Positions 14,865 to 23,445 of a stretch of DNA of 32,925 nt are shown here, piece by piece. Both the position numbers and the translations under genes were made by a program. How positions within the stretch are numbered: position 1 is the first letter of the stretch; every line of letters starts with the position of its first letter. Source of the DNA: Roseburia sp. Its GTDB lineage: Bacteria > Bacillota > Clostridia > Lachnospirales > Lachnospiraceae. The notes below the pieces were generated by a model. The model had not been told where the DNA came from and made no database searches. It worked only from the letters and a program-made list of their open reading frames with translations. The stretch covers positions 1 through 32,925 of the forward strand of contig JAMPFV010000031.1 of NCBI GenBank assembly GCA_023664265.1, written 5' to 3'.

Positions 14865-16580
14865 ATGTCAACAAAAGCGTATTATCCCATTTCCGAGATC
14901 GGTGCCGGAAAAGTAGGTTTTTCCAAGACACGTTCTATCATCGAGGCGGCGTTCTATGGAAATAACGTAGTGAAGGTAAATACTTTGAAGGAGGCTTATC
15001 AGTTAGCGAAGAATTCCCCGGGAACAATTGTCACGGATATGCCGGTGAAGGATGGCGAGACCTTTGGCCTCGAGAAGGATGCGAAGGTTCTTTTGTTCAA
15101 CGACGGCGCGGTAACAGGACGTTACGCGGCGGCGCGGCGCATTAAGGGCGAGCCGGGCGTTGATGACGCGAAGCTGGATAAGGTAGTTATGGACGCGGTA
15201 TATGAGACCCGTTGGAAGACAATGTATCATGCGGAGTGCTTTATCGGTCTTGACCCTGAGTTTATGGTAAAGGCGCACCTGCTTCTTCCGGAGGGCGAGG
15301 AGAATATCCTTTACAACTGGATGCTGAACTTCCAGTATATGTCGGACGACTATGTAAAGATGTACAAGAATTCCAAGCCTGTAGGCGACGGCAAGGAGCC
15401 GGATATCTTTATCTTCTCCGACCCGCAGTGGGCACCGCATGACGCGCCGGATGTAGACTATAGCTGCCTGAGCGATCCTTTGACGCTCTGCTATTTCGAC
15501 ACCAACCAGAACTGCGCGGCAATCCTCGGTATGAGATACTTCGGCGAGCACAAGAAGGGCACATTGACCATGGCTTGGGCGCTTGCAAACAGAAACGGCT
15601 ATGCATCCTGCCACGGCGGACAGAAGGAATACTCTCTTGAGGGCGGCAGGAAGTTCGTTGCTTCCGTATACGGTCTGTCAGGCTCAGGAAAGTCTACTCT
15701 GACACACGCAAAGCATGGCGGCAAATATGACAAGTTCGGCGGCATCAAGGTGCTCCATGATGACGCGTTCATCATCAACTCCGACACCTGCGCGTCCATC
15801 GCGCTGGAGCCTACTTACTTCGATAAGACGGCGGATTATCCGACGGGCTGCCCTGACAATGAGTATCTGTTGACGGCGCAGAACTGCTCCGCGACATTGG
15901 ACGAGAACGGCAAGCTTCAGTTGGTAACGGAGGATATCAGAAACGGTAACGGACGTGCGATCAAGTCCAAGCTGTGGTCTCCGAACCGCGTAGACAAGAT
16001 TGACGCACCGGTAAATGCAATCTTCTGGATTATGAAGGATCCGACCATCCCGCCTGTAGTAAAGCTGAAGGGTGCGGCGCTTGCTTCCGTTATGGGCGCG
16101 ACGCTTGCGACCAAGACTTCCTCTGCGGAGCGTGTGGCGGCAGGCACGGATATGAACGCATTGAGAATCGTTCCGTATGCGAACCCGTTCAGGACCTATC
16201 CGCTTGTGAACGACTATGAGAAGTTCAAGAAGCTGGTTGAGGAGAAGAACGTAGACTGCTATATCGTAAATACGGGCGACTTTATGGGGACAAAGGTAAA
16301 GCCTGCGGATACCCTTGGCATTCTGGAGACCATCGTTGAAGGAAGAGCGAAGTTCGAGAAGTGGGGCAACTTTGATGACATCGAGATTATGTATGATTGG
16401 GACGGCAAGACGGCAGACTTCAGACCGGATCTGGGCAATGCAGAGTATGTATCCGCATTGAAGAGCGCGATGAAGAACCGTGTGGATGCTGTTGAGGGCT
16501 TCGCGACAAAGAAGGAGGGCTATGATAAGCTTCCGGACGAGGCGCTTGCGGCATTACAGAAGCTTGTTGAGCAGTGCTGA
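14865..16580 (+). CDS. pckA: Phosphoenolpyruvate carboxykinase (ATP)
   Basis: A 571-residue enzyme interconverting oxaloacetate + ATP and PEP + CO2 + ADP; in fermenters it often runs in the carboxylating direction toward succinate or propionate. The kinase P-loop is SVYGLSGSGKSTLTH, the metal site follows in VLHDDAFIINSD, and the family block NANRNGYASCHGG precedes. A C-terminal RIVPYANPFRTYPLVNDYEK lies near the nucleotide-binding lid. It is slightly longer than the usual 530 residues, in line with Lachnospiraceae members. The ribosome site AAGGAGG is ideal. Codon choice is markedly biased (many GTA, AAG, GAC, ATC), as expected for a highly expressed gene, and a strong terminator follows. 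Confidence 0.95.
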   Translation: MSTKAYYPISEIGAGKVGFSKTRSIIEAAFYGNNVVKVNTLKEAYQLAKNSPGTIVTDMPVKDGETFGLEKDAKVLLFNDGAVTGRYAAARRIKGEPGVDDAKLDKVVMDAVYETRWKTMYHAECFIGLDPEFMVKAHLLLPEGEENILYNWMLNFQYMSDDYVKMYKNSKPVGDGKEPDIFIFSDPQWAPHDAPDVDYSCLSDPLTLCYFDTNQNCAAILGMRYFGEHKKGTLTMAWALANRNGYASCHGGQKEYSLEGGRKFVASVYGLSGSGKSTLTHAKHGGKYDKFGGIKVLHDDAFIINSDTCASIALEPTYFDKTADYPTGCPDNEYLLTAQNCSATLDENGKLQLVTEDIRNGNGRAIKSKLWSPNRVDKIDAPVNAIFWIMKDPTIPPVVKLKGAALASVMGATLATKTSSAERVAAGTDMNALRIVPYANPFRTYPLVNDYEKFKKLVEEKNVDCYIVNTGDFMGTKVKPADTLGILETIVEGRAKFEKWGNFDDIEIMYDWDGKTADFRPDLGNAEYVSALKSAMKNRVDAVEGFATKKEGYDKLPDEALAALQKLVEQC

Positions 16581-16627
16581 TTTGAGCACGGGAATATAGG
16601 CTTGAAGGCGTAAGCTGCTGTAATATC

Positions 16628-16684
16628 AAAAACCTTGTTGATTTCGGCCATGAGAGTTGAATATCAGCAAGGTTTTTGTTTTTT
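16628..16684 (+). terminator. Intrinsic terminator after pckA
   Basis: AAAAACCTTGTTGAT pairs with ATCAGCAAGGTTTTT (one mismatch), about 20-base loop, then TGTTTTTT. Confidence 0.8.
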
Positions 16685-16715
16685 ACCTGCTACAGGAACA
16701 TATATTCGAAAATAC

Positions 16716-16744
16716 TTGATTTTAGGTCAAATCAATAGTATAAT
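16716..16744 (+). promoter_or_regulatory. Promoter of the restriction-modification pair with an overlapping inverted repeat
   Basis: TTGATT (16716-16721), 17 bp, TATAAT (16739-16744). A 7-bp inverted repeat TTGATTT / AAATCAA (16716-16722, 16729-16735) covers the -35. It could be an operator for self-regulation by the methyltransferase. Confidence 0.6.
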
Positions 16745-16785
16745 TAGGAAAAATCAGGTAGAGAATTTTTCCGGGAGTGGTATAA

Positions 16786-17850
16786 GTGAAGCAGACACAT
16801 ATAAGAGATGATAGCTTGCAGAATAAATCGAAGCCCTGCGCCATAGCGGCGAATCAACAATTTACGTTTATTGATTTGTTTGCCGGTATAGGAGGAATGA
16901 GGATTGCCTTTGAGAGAGCGGGCGGGCATTGCGTTTATTCCAATGAGTGGAATAAATACAGTCAGCAGACGTATTTTGCCAATTTTGGCGAGCAGCCGGA
17001 GGGGGACATTACGCAGGTGCCGGCTTCCTCCATACCGGACCATGATGTTTTGGTTGCGGGATTCCCGTGCCAGCCGTTTTCCATTGCGGGTGTTTCAAAA
17101 AAAAACAGTCTCGGAAGAGCAACGGGCTTTGAGGACAAAACACAGGGGACGCTCTTTTTTGATGTGTGCCGCATACTAAAAGAGAAGAGGCCGAAGGCGT
17201 TTATGCTGGAGAATGTAAAGAACCTGTGCAGCCATGATAAAGGGAGAACCTTTAAGGTGATTTTGGAATCGCTGGAGGAATTGAATTACAGTGTATCTTA
17301 TGCGGTGTTGGACGGACAGAATTATGTGCCTCAGCATAGAGAGCGTATTTTGATCGTGGGATTTGACCGTGAGAGATATGGAAAAACCGGCCATTTCGAT
17401 TTTGATCTGTCCCCCAAAGTCCCCAAACCGGTTATGCGGGATATTTTAGATGAAAAGGTTGATGAAAAATATACTTTATCGGACAAGCTCTGGAAGTATC
17501 TTCAAAATTATGCCGCAAAGCATAAAGCGGCAGGAAATGGATTCGGATACGGCATCGCACCCTTGGATGGGGTATCAAGGACAATCAGTGCAAGATACTA
17601 TAAGGACGGATCGGAAATATTAATCGAACAGGAAGGAAGGAATCCCAGAAGACTTACGCCGCGTGAGTGTGCGAGATTGCAGGGATTTCCGGATGATTTT
17701 AAAATTCCGGTATCGGATACACAGGCCTATAAGCAGTTTGGAAATTCCGTTGTAGTACCGTTGATTGAAAACATTTCCGAACTCATGGCAAAGAAAATAA
17801 AAGAGTTGGATGCATCAGTGGGAAAAGAAGCTCAAAGGATGGTGATTTAA
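16786..17850 (+). CDS. Type II DNA (cytosine-5) methyltransferase, EcoRII-associated
   Basis: A 354-residue C5-methyltransferase. Motif I is FTFIDLFAGIGGMR, motif IV is VLVAGFPCQPFSIAG with the catalytic Cys95, motif VI is AFMLENVKNL, motif VIII is QHRERILIVGF, motif IX is RLTPRECARLQGFP and motif X is KQFGNSVVVP. The target-recognition domain lies at about residues 205-300. It protects the cell's own DNA from the endonuclease encoded directly downstream. Because that endonuclease is EcoRII-like, the expected target is the inner C of CCWGG. It lacks the long N-terminal regulatory extension of M.EcoRII (477 residues). The start is GTG with a GGGAG site. Lower GC than the neighbours suggests transfer. 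Confidence 0.92.
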   Translation: MKQTHIRDDSLQNKSKPCAIAANQQFTFIDLFAGIGGMRIAFERAGGHCVYSNEWNKYSQQTYFANFGEQPEGDITQVPASSIPDHDVLVAGFPCQPFSIAGVSKKNSLGRATGFEDKTQGTLFFDVCRILKEKRPKAFMLENVKNLCSHDKGRTFKVILESLEELNYSVSYAVLDGQNYVPQHRERILIVGFDRERYGKTGHFDFDLSPKVPKPVMRDILDEKVDEKYTLSDKLWKYLQNYAAKHKAAGNGFGYGIAPLDGVSRTISARYYKDGSEILIEQEGRNPRRLTPRECARLQGFPDDFKIPVSDTQAYKQFGNSVVVPLIENISELMAKKIKELDASVGKEAQRMVI

Positions 17851-19032
17851 GTGGTCGCGGAATTAACCGGACGGGCAATACAGTCGGTTCTTGACAGTGA
17901 GCGAGGGTTTTGTAAGTTCCTTTCCGCAAATGATACAGGGGCGACAGGCGGTCATCAGTCCGGAATATTGATTTCAAAATCAGCAGTAGAAATGATGTTC
18001 ACCCAACAGGAGCTTAAACAGGAAAGGATTCCCAAGAGAACGGTAAAGATCAGATGGCAGGATGAGGTTGTAACAGAGAGCAGATTTACGTATTATGAGA
18101 GTAAGAATGAACTGAGAATCACGTGCTTCGGGAAGGGTTTTCCTTTTCTGAATCCGGAACAGACAGGCGCGTTGTTTGTATTTACAAGGCAGACAAATGT
18201 TGATTACAGCGGATATTTTCTGGAGACAGATGTAGAAATAGAGGAATTTCTCGATACCTTTGGTATCAGTCCGACGGAGACGAACAGTCTGATTGACAAG
18301 GGAGAAATGCTGTCGGAAGCGTTGGAAAAATTGGAGATACAGAAATTTATCAGCGGTCTTGAAGTGGACTTTCCCACATCAGATGTGATGTCGGCAGCAT
18401 CCCGCGCGATAGAAGAAAAAGTGTATGATCACAGGGAATATATGCTTACCAATCCTGATGAGAAGCTTATCCGTTGGACCAATATGGAATATGCTCTTTT
18501 CAGGGCGCTGGAGTATGCAAGGTATGGGGAGCTTATTGCGCAAGGCTTCCAATCCGTGGATGAGTTTGTCAGAATTGCCAATGCAGTGTTGAATCGAAGG
18601 AAAAGCAGGGCGGGAAAAAGCCTTGAGCATCATTTGTCGGCGATATTCGATGCAAATGGGATTGCATATTCATCACAGGCGGTAACGGAAGGGAATAAAA
18701 GACCGGATTTTCTTTTCCCTTCCAAGGAAGCATACCATGATTACGGCTTTTCGACAGAGCATGTTATTTCTCTCGCCGCAAAAACGACCTGTAAGGATCG
18801 ATGGCGGCAGGTACTGAATGAAGCGGACCGTTTGCGGGACAGGCCGAAATACCTCTGCACCCTTCAACAGGGAATATCGAGAGCGCAGATGGATGAAATG
18901 CAGGCGGAAAACGTTGTATTGGTCGTGCCAAGAGCTTATATAATGACATATCCCAAGGATTGCCGAGACAGGATATGGACATTGGCGGACTTTGTGCGAT
19001 ATGTGAAAATGATTGAGGGAAAGGCGATATGA
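17851..19032 (+). CDS. EcoRII-like type IIE restriction endonuclease
   Basis: A 393-residue protein, close to EcoRII (404). The N-terminal part (residues 40-150, with RFTYYESKNELRITCFGKGF) fits the EcoRII-N effector DNA-binding domain. The C-terminal part (residues 250-385) fits EcoRII-C: KSLEHHLSAIFDANGIAYSS, then KRPDFLFPS with the active-site Asp, VISLAAKTTCKDRWRQV with the catalytic lysines and arginine, YLCTLQQGISRAQMDEM and VVLVVPRAYI. EcoRII-type enzymes need two recognition sites, one as an effector, and cut CCWGG. The GTG start follows the methyltransferase stop with no gap. Transcription ends at a strong hairpin. No Vsr repair gene is present to correct the T:G mismatches that C5 methylation causes. 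Confidence 0.9.
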   Translation: MVAELTGRAIQSVLDSERGFCKFLSANDTGATGGHQSGILISKSAVEMMFTQQELKQERIPKRTVKIRWQDEVVTESRFTYYESKNELRITCFGKGFPFLNPEQTGALFVFTRQTNVDYSGYFLETDVEIEEFLDTFGISPTETNSLIDKGEMLSEALEKLEIQKFISGLEVDFPTSDVMSAASRAIEEKVYDHREYMLTNPDEKLIRWTNMEYALFRALEYARYGELIAQGFQSVDEFVRIANAVLNRRKSRAGKSLEHHLSAIFDANGIAYSSQAVTEGNKRPDFLFPSKEAYHDYGFSTEHVISLAAKTTCKDRWRQVLNEADRLRDRPKYLCTLQQGISRAQMDEMQAENVVLVVPRAYIMTYPKDCRDRIWTLADFVRYVKMIEGKAI

Positions 19033-19063
19033 TGACATGATTATAGAAGCGAAACAGAGCGAG

Positions 19064-19092
19064 GGGGACACAATCGGTTGTGTCCCCTTTTT
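19064..19092 (+). terminator. Intrinsic terminator of the restriction-modification unit
   Basis: A perfect 10-bp stem GGGGACACAA / TTGTGTCCCC, 4-base loop, then TTTTT. Confidence 0.9.
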
Positions 19093-19111
19093 GCTGCGCC
19101 TTCTTGTTCTT

Positions 19112-19131
19112 CCATAGGAAATTGCGACAAT
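19112..19131. repeat. Copy 3 of the recurrent post-terminator motif
   Basis: CCATAGGAAATTGCGACAAT continues TCGTAG. It shares an extended block with copy 4 and lies 20 bases after the terminator T-run, between convergent genes. Confidence 0.45.
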
Positions 19132-19136
19132 CGTAG

Positions 19137-20036
19137 TCACACCCGCTTTACAGGCCGCAATACCTCATATCCAATGACCTCGGGAAAATGCCGCTGATAA
19201 TCGGGGCAGATCTCCTCGTTCCAGACATAACCGTTCTCCTTGGGGTCATAGCCCCACGCGAGCCGCTCTACGCGCCCCATAACCTCGCCGCAGTCCTTCA
19301 GATAGTCGAAGGGCGGATGAAAGAAGACGAGATAATCGCTTGCGGGGACGCTCCTTTGCGCAAAGCCGTCGGGAATGTCGCCGTCGTAATCGTCGGGCAC
19401 GCCAAAGCCGTAGAAATAGCCCTTGCGGCCGTTCTCATAAAACCATCCCGCCGTGTGGCAGGTGACAATCGGGTGGGAGACATGGCTCATGCTGTCGATG
19501 ATGCCGCAGACCTTCTCGCAGTCATGCTTGCTCCAAAAGCTCATGTAATCTGTTGCCGTGATATCCCAAATCCCGATGTACCTGTGCGCGGGGATATGCT
19601 CCACGCGGATGTGCGCGTCTGTCAAAAGTGTTTTGTTCATGGTAGGTCCTCCTTTATTGATATAGTGTTCAGGAAAGAAAACGACCTTGAGATTGGAGAG
19701 GGCGATGGGGACAGGCCTCTTCCGATAGGCGGCGGGGGTACAGCCGTATGCGCTCACAAACGCTCTTGTCAGTGCTTCCTGAGAGGAATAGCCGTACTTC
19801 ACCGCAATATCAATAATCCTTTCATCGGTGTCACGGATTTCCAGCGTGGCCCTTGCAAGGCGCCTTCCTGCAAGGTAGCTTCTCAGCGTCATGCCGGTAA
19901 TCTCGTGGAAGCGGTTGGAGCAATAGTAGGGCGAATAGCCAATCTGTGCCGACATTTCCAGCAGCGACGGGTTCTCCGTGAGATGCTCCTCCATCCAATT
20001 AATCATGTTCTGTACTGCCTCGTTCCATTCAAACAA
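19137..20036 (-). CDS. AraC-family regulator with a GyrI-like ligand domain
   Basis: From a TTG at 20036 the protein is 299 residues. This start has AGGAGG seven bases upstream; a longer frame begins at 20120 but lacks a ribosome site and adds an unconserved stretch. Residues 1-110 hold two helix-turn-helix units: LLEMSAQIGYSPYYCSNRFH and IIDIAVKYGYSSQEALTRAF, followed by GCTPAAYRKRP. The C-terminal half (about 145-299) is an effector-binding domain of the GyrI/SOUL-like type with IPAHRYIGIWD, GYFYGFGVPDDYDGDIPDGF and PPFDYLKDCGEVMGRVE. Such proteins sense small hydrophobic compounds and often govern efflux. It lies divergent to a two-component/ABC operon, but no direct link is shown. Confidence 0.9.
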   Translation of the reverse strand: MFEWNEAVQNMINWMEEHLTENPSLLEMSAQIGYSPYYCSNRFHEITGMTLRSYLAGRRLARATLEIRDTDERIIDIAVKYGYSSQEALTRAFVSAYGCTPAAYRKRPVPIALSNLKVVFFPEHYINKGGPTMNKTLLTDAHIRVEHIPAHRYIGIWDITATDYMSFWSKHDCEKVCGIIDSMSHVSHPIVTCHTAGWFYENGRKGYFYGFGVPDDYDGDIPDGFAQRSVPASDYLVFFHPPFDYLKDCGEVMGRVERLAWGYDPKENGYVWNEEICPDYQRHFPEVIGYEVLRPVKRV

Positions 20037-20190
20037 GCCGTTTTCCTCCTGTCTCAGAGTGCCCCTCGCCGGCAGAAAGCGTGTGAACTGCCGACGCAAG
20101 GTGTAATTGAAGCATATCAAAAAAGTCTGCGAAAGTTTTGATGTGAGTTGTAAAGTGTCTGATGTTTATTTTATCACATTTCATCTCATC

Positions 20191-20222
20191 TTCATATGAA
20201 ATTCATGCGGATGTGCTACAAT
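20191..20222 (+). promoter_or_regulatory. Extended -10 promoter with a palindrome in the divergent region
   Basis: TGCTACAAT (20214-20222) is an extended -10; no good -35 is visible. A perfect 10-bp palindrome TTCATATGAA (20191-20200) sits where the -35 would be, as expected for an activator-dependent promoter. Confidence 0.45.
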
Positions 20223-20265
20223 AAAGACAGTTTTAAAACAGGAATCGGACAGAGAGGAAATACGG

Positions 20266-20922
20266 ATGCGGATTTTATTTTTGGAGGATGAGCCGACCAT
20301 TCGGGAGGTGCTCACAGAGTATATGAAAATGCAGGATTATGACGTGGCCTGCGCGGAGGACGGGGAGGCGGCGCTGGCATTGCTCGCTGAGCAGCGCTTT
20401 GATATGGCGGTGCTGGATATCATGGTGCCCAAGGTGAGCGGGCTGGAGGTGCTTGCGTGGATGAAGGCGCACCGGCCGGATATGGCGGCGATTATGCTGA
20501 CTGCGCTGGAAGATGAGAAGACGCAATTGCAGGCCTTTAACCAGTATGCGGACGATTATGTCATCAAGCCCGTCTCGCCGATTATCCTGCTGAAGCGGAT
20601 GGAAACCATTCTGCGGCGCGTAAAGAGGACAGAGCGGCAGGAGGAAAAGGGGCTGGTGCTCTATGAGGACTCGTATCAGGCCTTTTATGACGGGAGCCCG
20701 CTGGCGCTGACGCTGAGCGAGTTCCTGTTACTGCAGGCGCTGAAGCGGGAGCCGCAGAGAGCCTTTACACGGGAGCAGTTAATCCTGCGGATTTTCAATG
20801 AGGACTATGTGGGAAATGACAGAATTATAGACGCGCATGTCAAGAACCTGCGCAAGAAGCTTCCTGAGAATTATATTAAAACCGTAATCGGCGTCGGCTA
20901 TCAGTTTCAGGAGGGGGAGTGA
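20266..20922 (+). CDS. OmpR-family response regulator
   Basis: A 218-residue protein. The receiver domain has the acidic pair in LFLEDEP, the phospho-acceptor Asp51 in VLDIMVP, Thr79 and Lys101 (VIKPVSP). The C-terminal winged helix is of the OmpR type: FLLLQALKREPQRAFTREQL, then DRIIDAHVKNLRKKLPENYI and VIGVGYQF. It is the first gene of a four-gene operon with a histidine kinase, ABC ATPase and permease, so it most likely activates this operon on signal from the kinase. The ribosome site AGAGAGGAA lies seven to nine bases before the ATG. Confidence 0.95.
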   Translation: MRILFLEDEPTIREVLTEYMKMQDYDVACAEDGEAALALLAEQRFDMAVLDIMVPKVSGLEVLAWMKAHRPDMAAIMLTALEDEKTQLQAFNQYADDYVIKPVSPIILLKRMETILRRVKRTERQEEKGLVLYEDSYQAFYDGSPLALTLSEFLLLQALKREPQRAFTREQLILRIFNEDYVGNDRIIDAHVKNLRKKLPENYIKTVIGVGYQFQEGE

Positions 20923-20924
20923 GT

Positions 20925-22643
20925 ATGGGATTGTCGAAGAAAACATTTCTCTACAGCATTGCGCTTGCGCTGATGATGGTGACCTTTGTAATCGGGTATT
21001 TTGCGGTGATGCTGTCGTCCCTGTATGTGGATTATGTGGAGCGGAGCAATCTGGCCTCAGTGGTGGAGGTTCAGCGGGGATACATGGAGAACCGTACCTA
21101 TGACGGTCTGAATATGAAGAATCCCACGTCGGTTTACTCGGTGGAAATCCCTGACGAGGGCGATGTGCTTTACGCGACGGGGAAATTCTTCAAGCTGACG
21201 CTGACCGTGCAGGACGAGGCGCTGCGGGAGGTGTTGGGTCAGGTCAGGGAGCTGATGAACGGCGTGGCGCTGTCGGAGCGTTCCACATGGTCGGAGGACT
21301 TTGGCGGGGATATGCAGGGAGAGGCGGAGGCGCTTTGGGAGGAGCTGGGAGAAAAGCTTGGCGGGGAGTCTTGGATACCGGAGGCGTATCCCGTGGATAT
21401 ACAGCTTGAGACCAGAGAGAACAGCGGCGTGTATGAGCAGGAATATTTTAAGCTCCATATGCCGTCGGAGGATATGCTCGTCTGCGAGGCAGGCGTCTCC
21501 GACGGAGACTACGGCTATACGACCTATATGGCTTTCGGGCGGACGCAGGACGCCGTTGTCCTCACCGTTATGGCGGCCATGACGCCGCGGATGGAGGAGT
21601 TGACGCCGATAGTGATGGAGAGCCTGCCGATGATTGCCGCCGTGGTGTTTTTGCTGGTGCTGCTCTCCTCGCGCTTCTTTTCGGGGAAAATCGTCAATCC
21701 CATTATCCGTCTTGCGGGCTATGCGCAGACCGTGGAGCTTACGGACGGGTTTGAGGCGGACGCTTTTTCTACTGATACGGAGGATGAAATCGGCGATTTG
21801 GGGAGAAGCCTGCAGGAGCTGTACCAAAAGCTGCATGACAGCTATGCGGAGCTCGAGCGGAAGAACCGCCTTCTGGAGGAGGAGAACGAGCGGAAGGAAG
21901 TATTTCTGAGAGCGTCCTCGCATCAGCTCAAGACACCGATTACGGCTGCGCTGCTTCTGGTGGACGGCATGATAAACGAAGTCGGAAAGTACAAGAGCAC
22001 AAAAACGTATCTGCCGGAGGTAAAAAAACAATTGTTATCCATGCGGAAGATGGTGGAGGACATCCTGTATCTGAACCGCCGCGCCAATCTCCAACAGCGG
22101 GAGCCGGTGGCACTGGAGATTTTGGCGAAGGAGCTTGTCAGGGGTTATGCAGTCCAGACAGAGGCAAGGTCGCTGGCCGTGTCTGTGAGCGGGCGCGGGA
22201 CGCTTTTGAGCGACAGGGAGATGCTTTGGACGGTGGCGGATAACCTGCTTTCCAACGCCGTGCAGTACACGCCGGACGGGGGACGGATCACGATTACGGT
22301 GCGTGACGGCGGTCTGTGTATCAGAAACTATGGCGTGACGATTTCGGAGGCGCTATTCCCCAATATTTATGAGCCGTTTGTCAGCAGTGACGGCGGCGCG
22401 AAGGGGAAGGGGCTGGGGCTGTATGTGGCGGCCTACTACAGCAGACTTCTGGACTGCAGGCTGAGTGTCAGGAACATGGAAGACAGCGTGTGTGCGGAAT
22501 TGACGGATAACAAAACATGTGTTACAGAAAACACTGACGCAGAAGTGCAGTCTGAACGGAATAAGATGGGAGGAAAAACGGATGTTATTGACGATCAAAC
22601 AGCTACAGGTAAAATACGGCAGCCAGACGGCGCTGCGGATTGA
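20925..22643 (+). CDS. Sensor histidine kinase
   Basis: A 572-residue kinase from the ATG at 20925, which has GGAGGGGG upstream; a GTG at 20919 is an alternative. One transmembrane helix near residues 8-30, an extracytoplasmic domain of about 200 residues, and a second helix (LPMIAAVVFLLVLLSSRFF). A HAMP-like linker and coiled coil (LEEENERKEVF) precede the phospho-acceptor His333 in SSHQLKTPITAAL. The ATP-binding blocks are DNLLSNAVQYTP and KGKGLGLYVAAYYSR. The last 20 or so codons run into the start of the ABC ATPase gene, an overlap of 62 bases, and the tail after ELTDN is not typical kinase sequence. It probably phosphorylates the upstream response regulator. Confidence 0.93.
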   Translation: MGLSKKTFLYSIALALMMVTFVIGYFAVMLSSLYVDYVERSNLASVVEVQRGYMENRTYDGLNMKNPTSVYSVEIPDEGDVLYATGKFFKLTLTVQDEALREVLGQVRELMNGVALSERSTWSEDFGGDMQGEAEALWEELGEKLGGESWIPEAYPVDIQLETRENSGVYEQEYFKLHMPSEDMLVCEAGVSDGDYGYTTYMAFGRTQDAVVLTVMAAMTPRMEELTPIVMESLPMIAAVVFLLVLLSSRFFSGKIVNPIIRLAGYAQTVELTDGFEADAFSTDTEDEIGDLGRSLQELYQKLHDSYAELERKNRLLEEENERKEVFLRASSHQLKTPITAALLLVDGMINEVGKYKSTKTYLPEVKKQLLSMRKMVEDILYLNRRANLQQREPVALEILAKELVRGYAVQTEARSLAVSVSGRGTLLSDREMLWTVADNLLSNAVQYTPDGGRITITVRDGGLCIRNYGVTISEALFPNIYEPFVSSDGGAKGKGLGLYVAAYYSRLLDCRLSVRNMEDSVCAELTDNKTCVTENTDAEVQSERNKMGGKTDVIDDQTATGKIRQPDGAAD

Positions 22644-23439
22644 GCGGCCGATTGCGTTTGAGAAGGGGGAGCGGATTGGGGTTATCGGCTCGAATGGCGC
22701 GGGGAAGAGCACGCTGGTGAAGGCGCTTCTGGGACTGGTTCCCTATGAGGGCAGAGTCGTGACACAGCTTGTGCCGTCGCAGATGGCGGTGCATATGCAG
22801 TTCAACTCGTATGTGGATACCATGCCTGTCCGCTGTATTATGGAGACGGTGTTGGACACCAGAATCAAGGGAAACAGGGAGCTTCAGGAGCTGATTGCGT
22901 TCTTCGACTTTGAGGAGTGTCTGTCGAAGCGGTTCCACGCGCTCTCGGGCGGGCAGAAGCAGAAGCTCACGATCATCATGGTGATGATGCAGAAGGCGGA
23001 GCTGACCTTTTATGACGAGGTCACGTCGGGGCTGGACTTTGAGACCCGACAGCGCCTGATGGAAAAGATGGTGGAGTGGTATCGGGACAAGGAGGATACG
23101 CTCTTTGTGGTTTCGCACTATTATGAGGAGCTGGAGCAGTTGGTTGACAAGATACTGCTTCTGGACAAGGGCAGAGTGGTCGCCTACGGGGGGATAACGG
23201 AGCTGTTTCGGCGGTATTGCGGGGATTCGATTTTCGTGTTGGAAAATAACGAGTGCAATCGAATGCTGACCGCGGACTTTCATACGCTGAAATCGCCCGC
23301 CCATCTGCTGGCGCTGTCCTGCGCGAATCGGCAGGAGGAGCAGGAGATTGCGTCACTCTTAATAAATAACAATGTGAATTTTAAGAGGAGCGGCACGGAT
23401 ATTGAGATTATGTCAATCAACGCGGAAATGGGGGATTAG
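22582..23439 (+). CDS. ABC transporter ATP-binding protein
   Basis: A 285-residue ATPase. Walker A is GSNGAGKST (Lys42), the signature is LSGGQKQKL, Walker B is LTFYDEVTSGLD and the H-loop is VVSHYYEE. A C-terminal stretch of about 75 residues follows the core, which is usual for ABC-2 drug or lantibiotic exporters. The start has a GGGAGG site seven bases upstream and lies inside the kinase frame, so its translation may depend on the kinase's. It forms a transporter with the permease six bases downstream; with the two-component genes it makes a sense-and-export module, probably for an envelope-active compound. Confidence 0.93.
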   Translation: MLLTIKQLQVKYGSQTALRIERPIAFEKGERIGVIGSNGAGKSTLVKALLGLVPYEGRVVTQLVPSQMAVHMQFNSYVDTMPVRCIMETVLDTRIKGNRELQELIAFFDFEECLSKRFHALSGGQKQKLTIIMVMMQKAELTFYDEVTSGLDFETRQRLMEKMVEWYRDKEDTLFVVSHYYEELEQLVDKILLLDKGRVVAYGGITELFRRYCGDSIFVLENNECNRMLTADFHTLKSPAHLLALSCANRQEEQEIASLLINNNVNFKRSGTDIEIMSINAEMGD

Positions 23440-23445
23440 GGTGAG

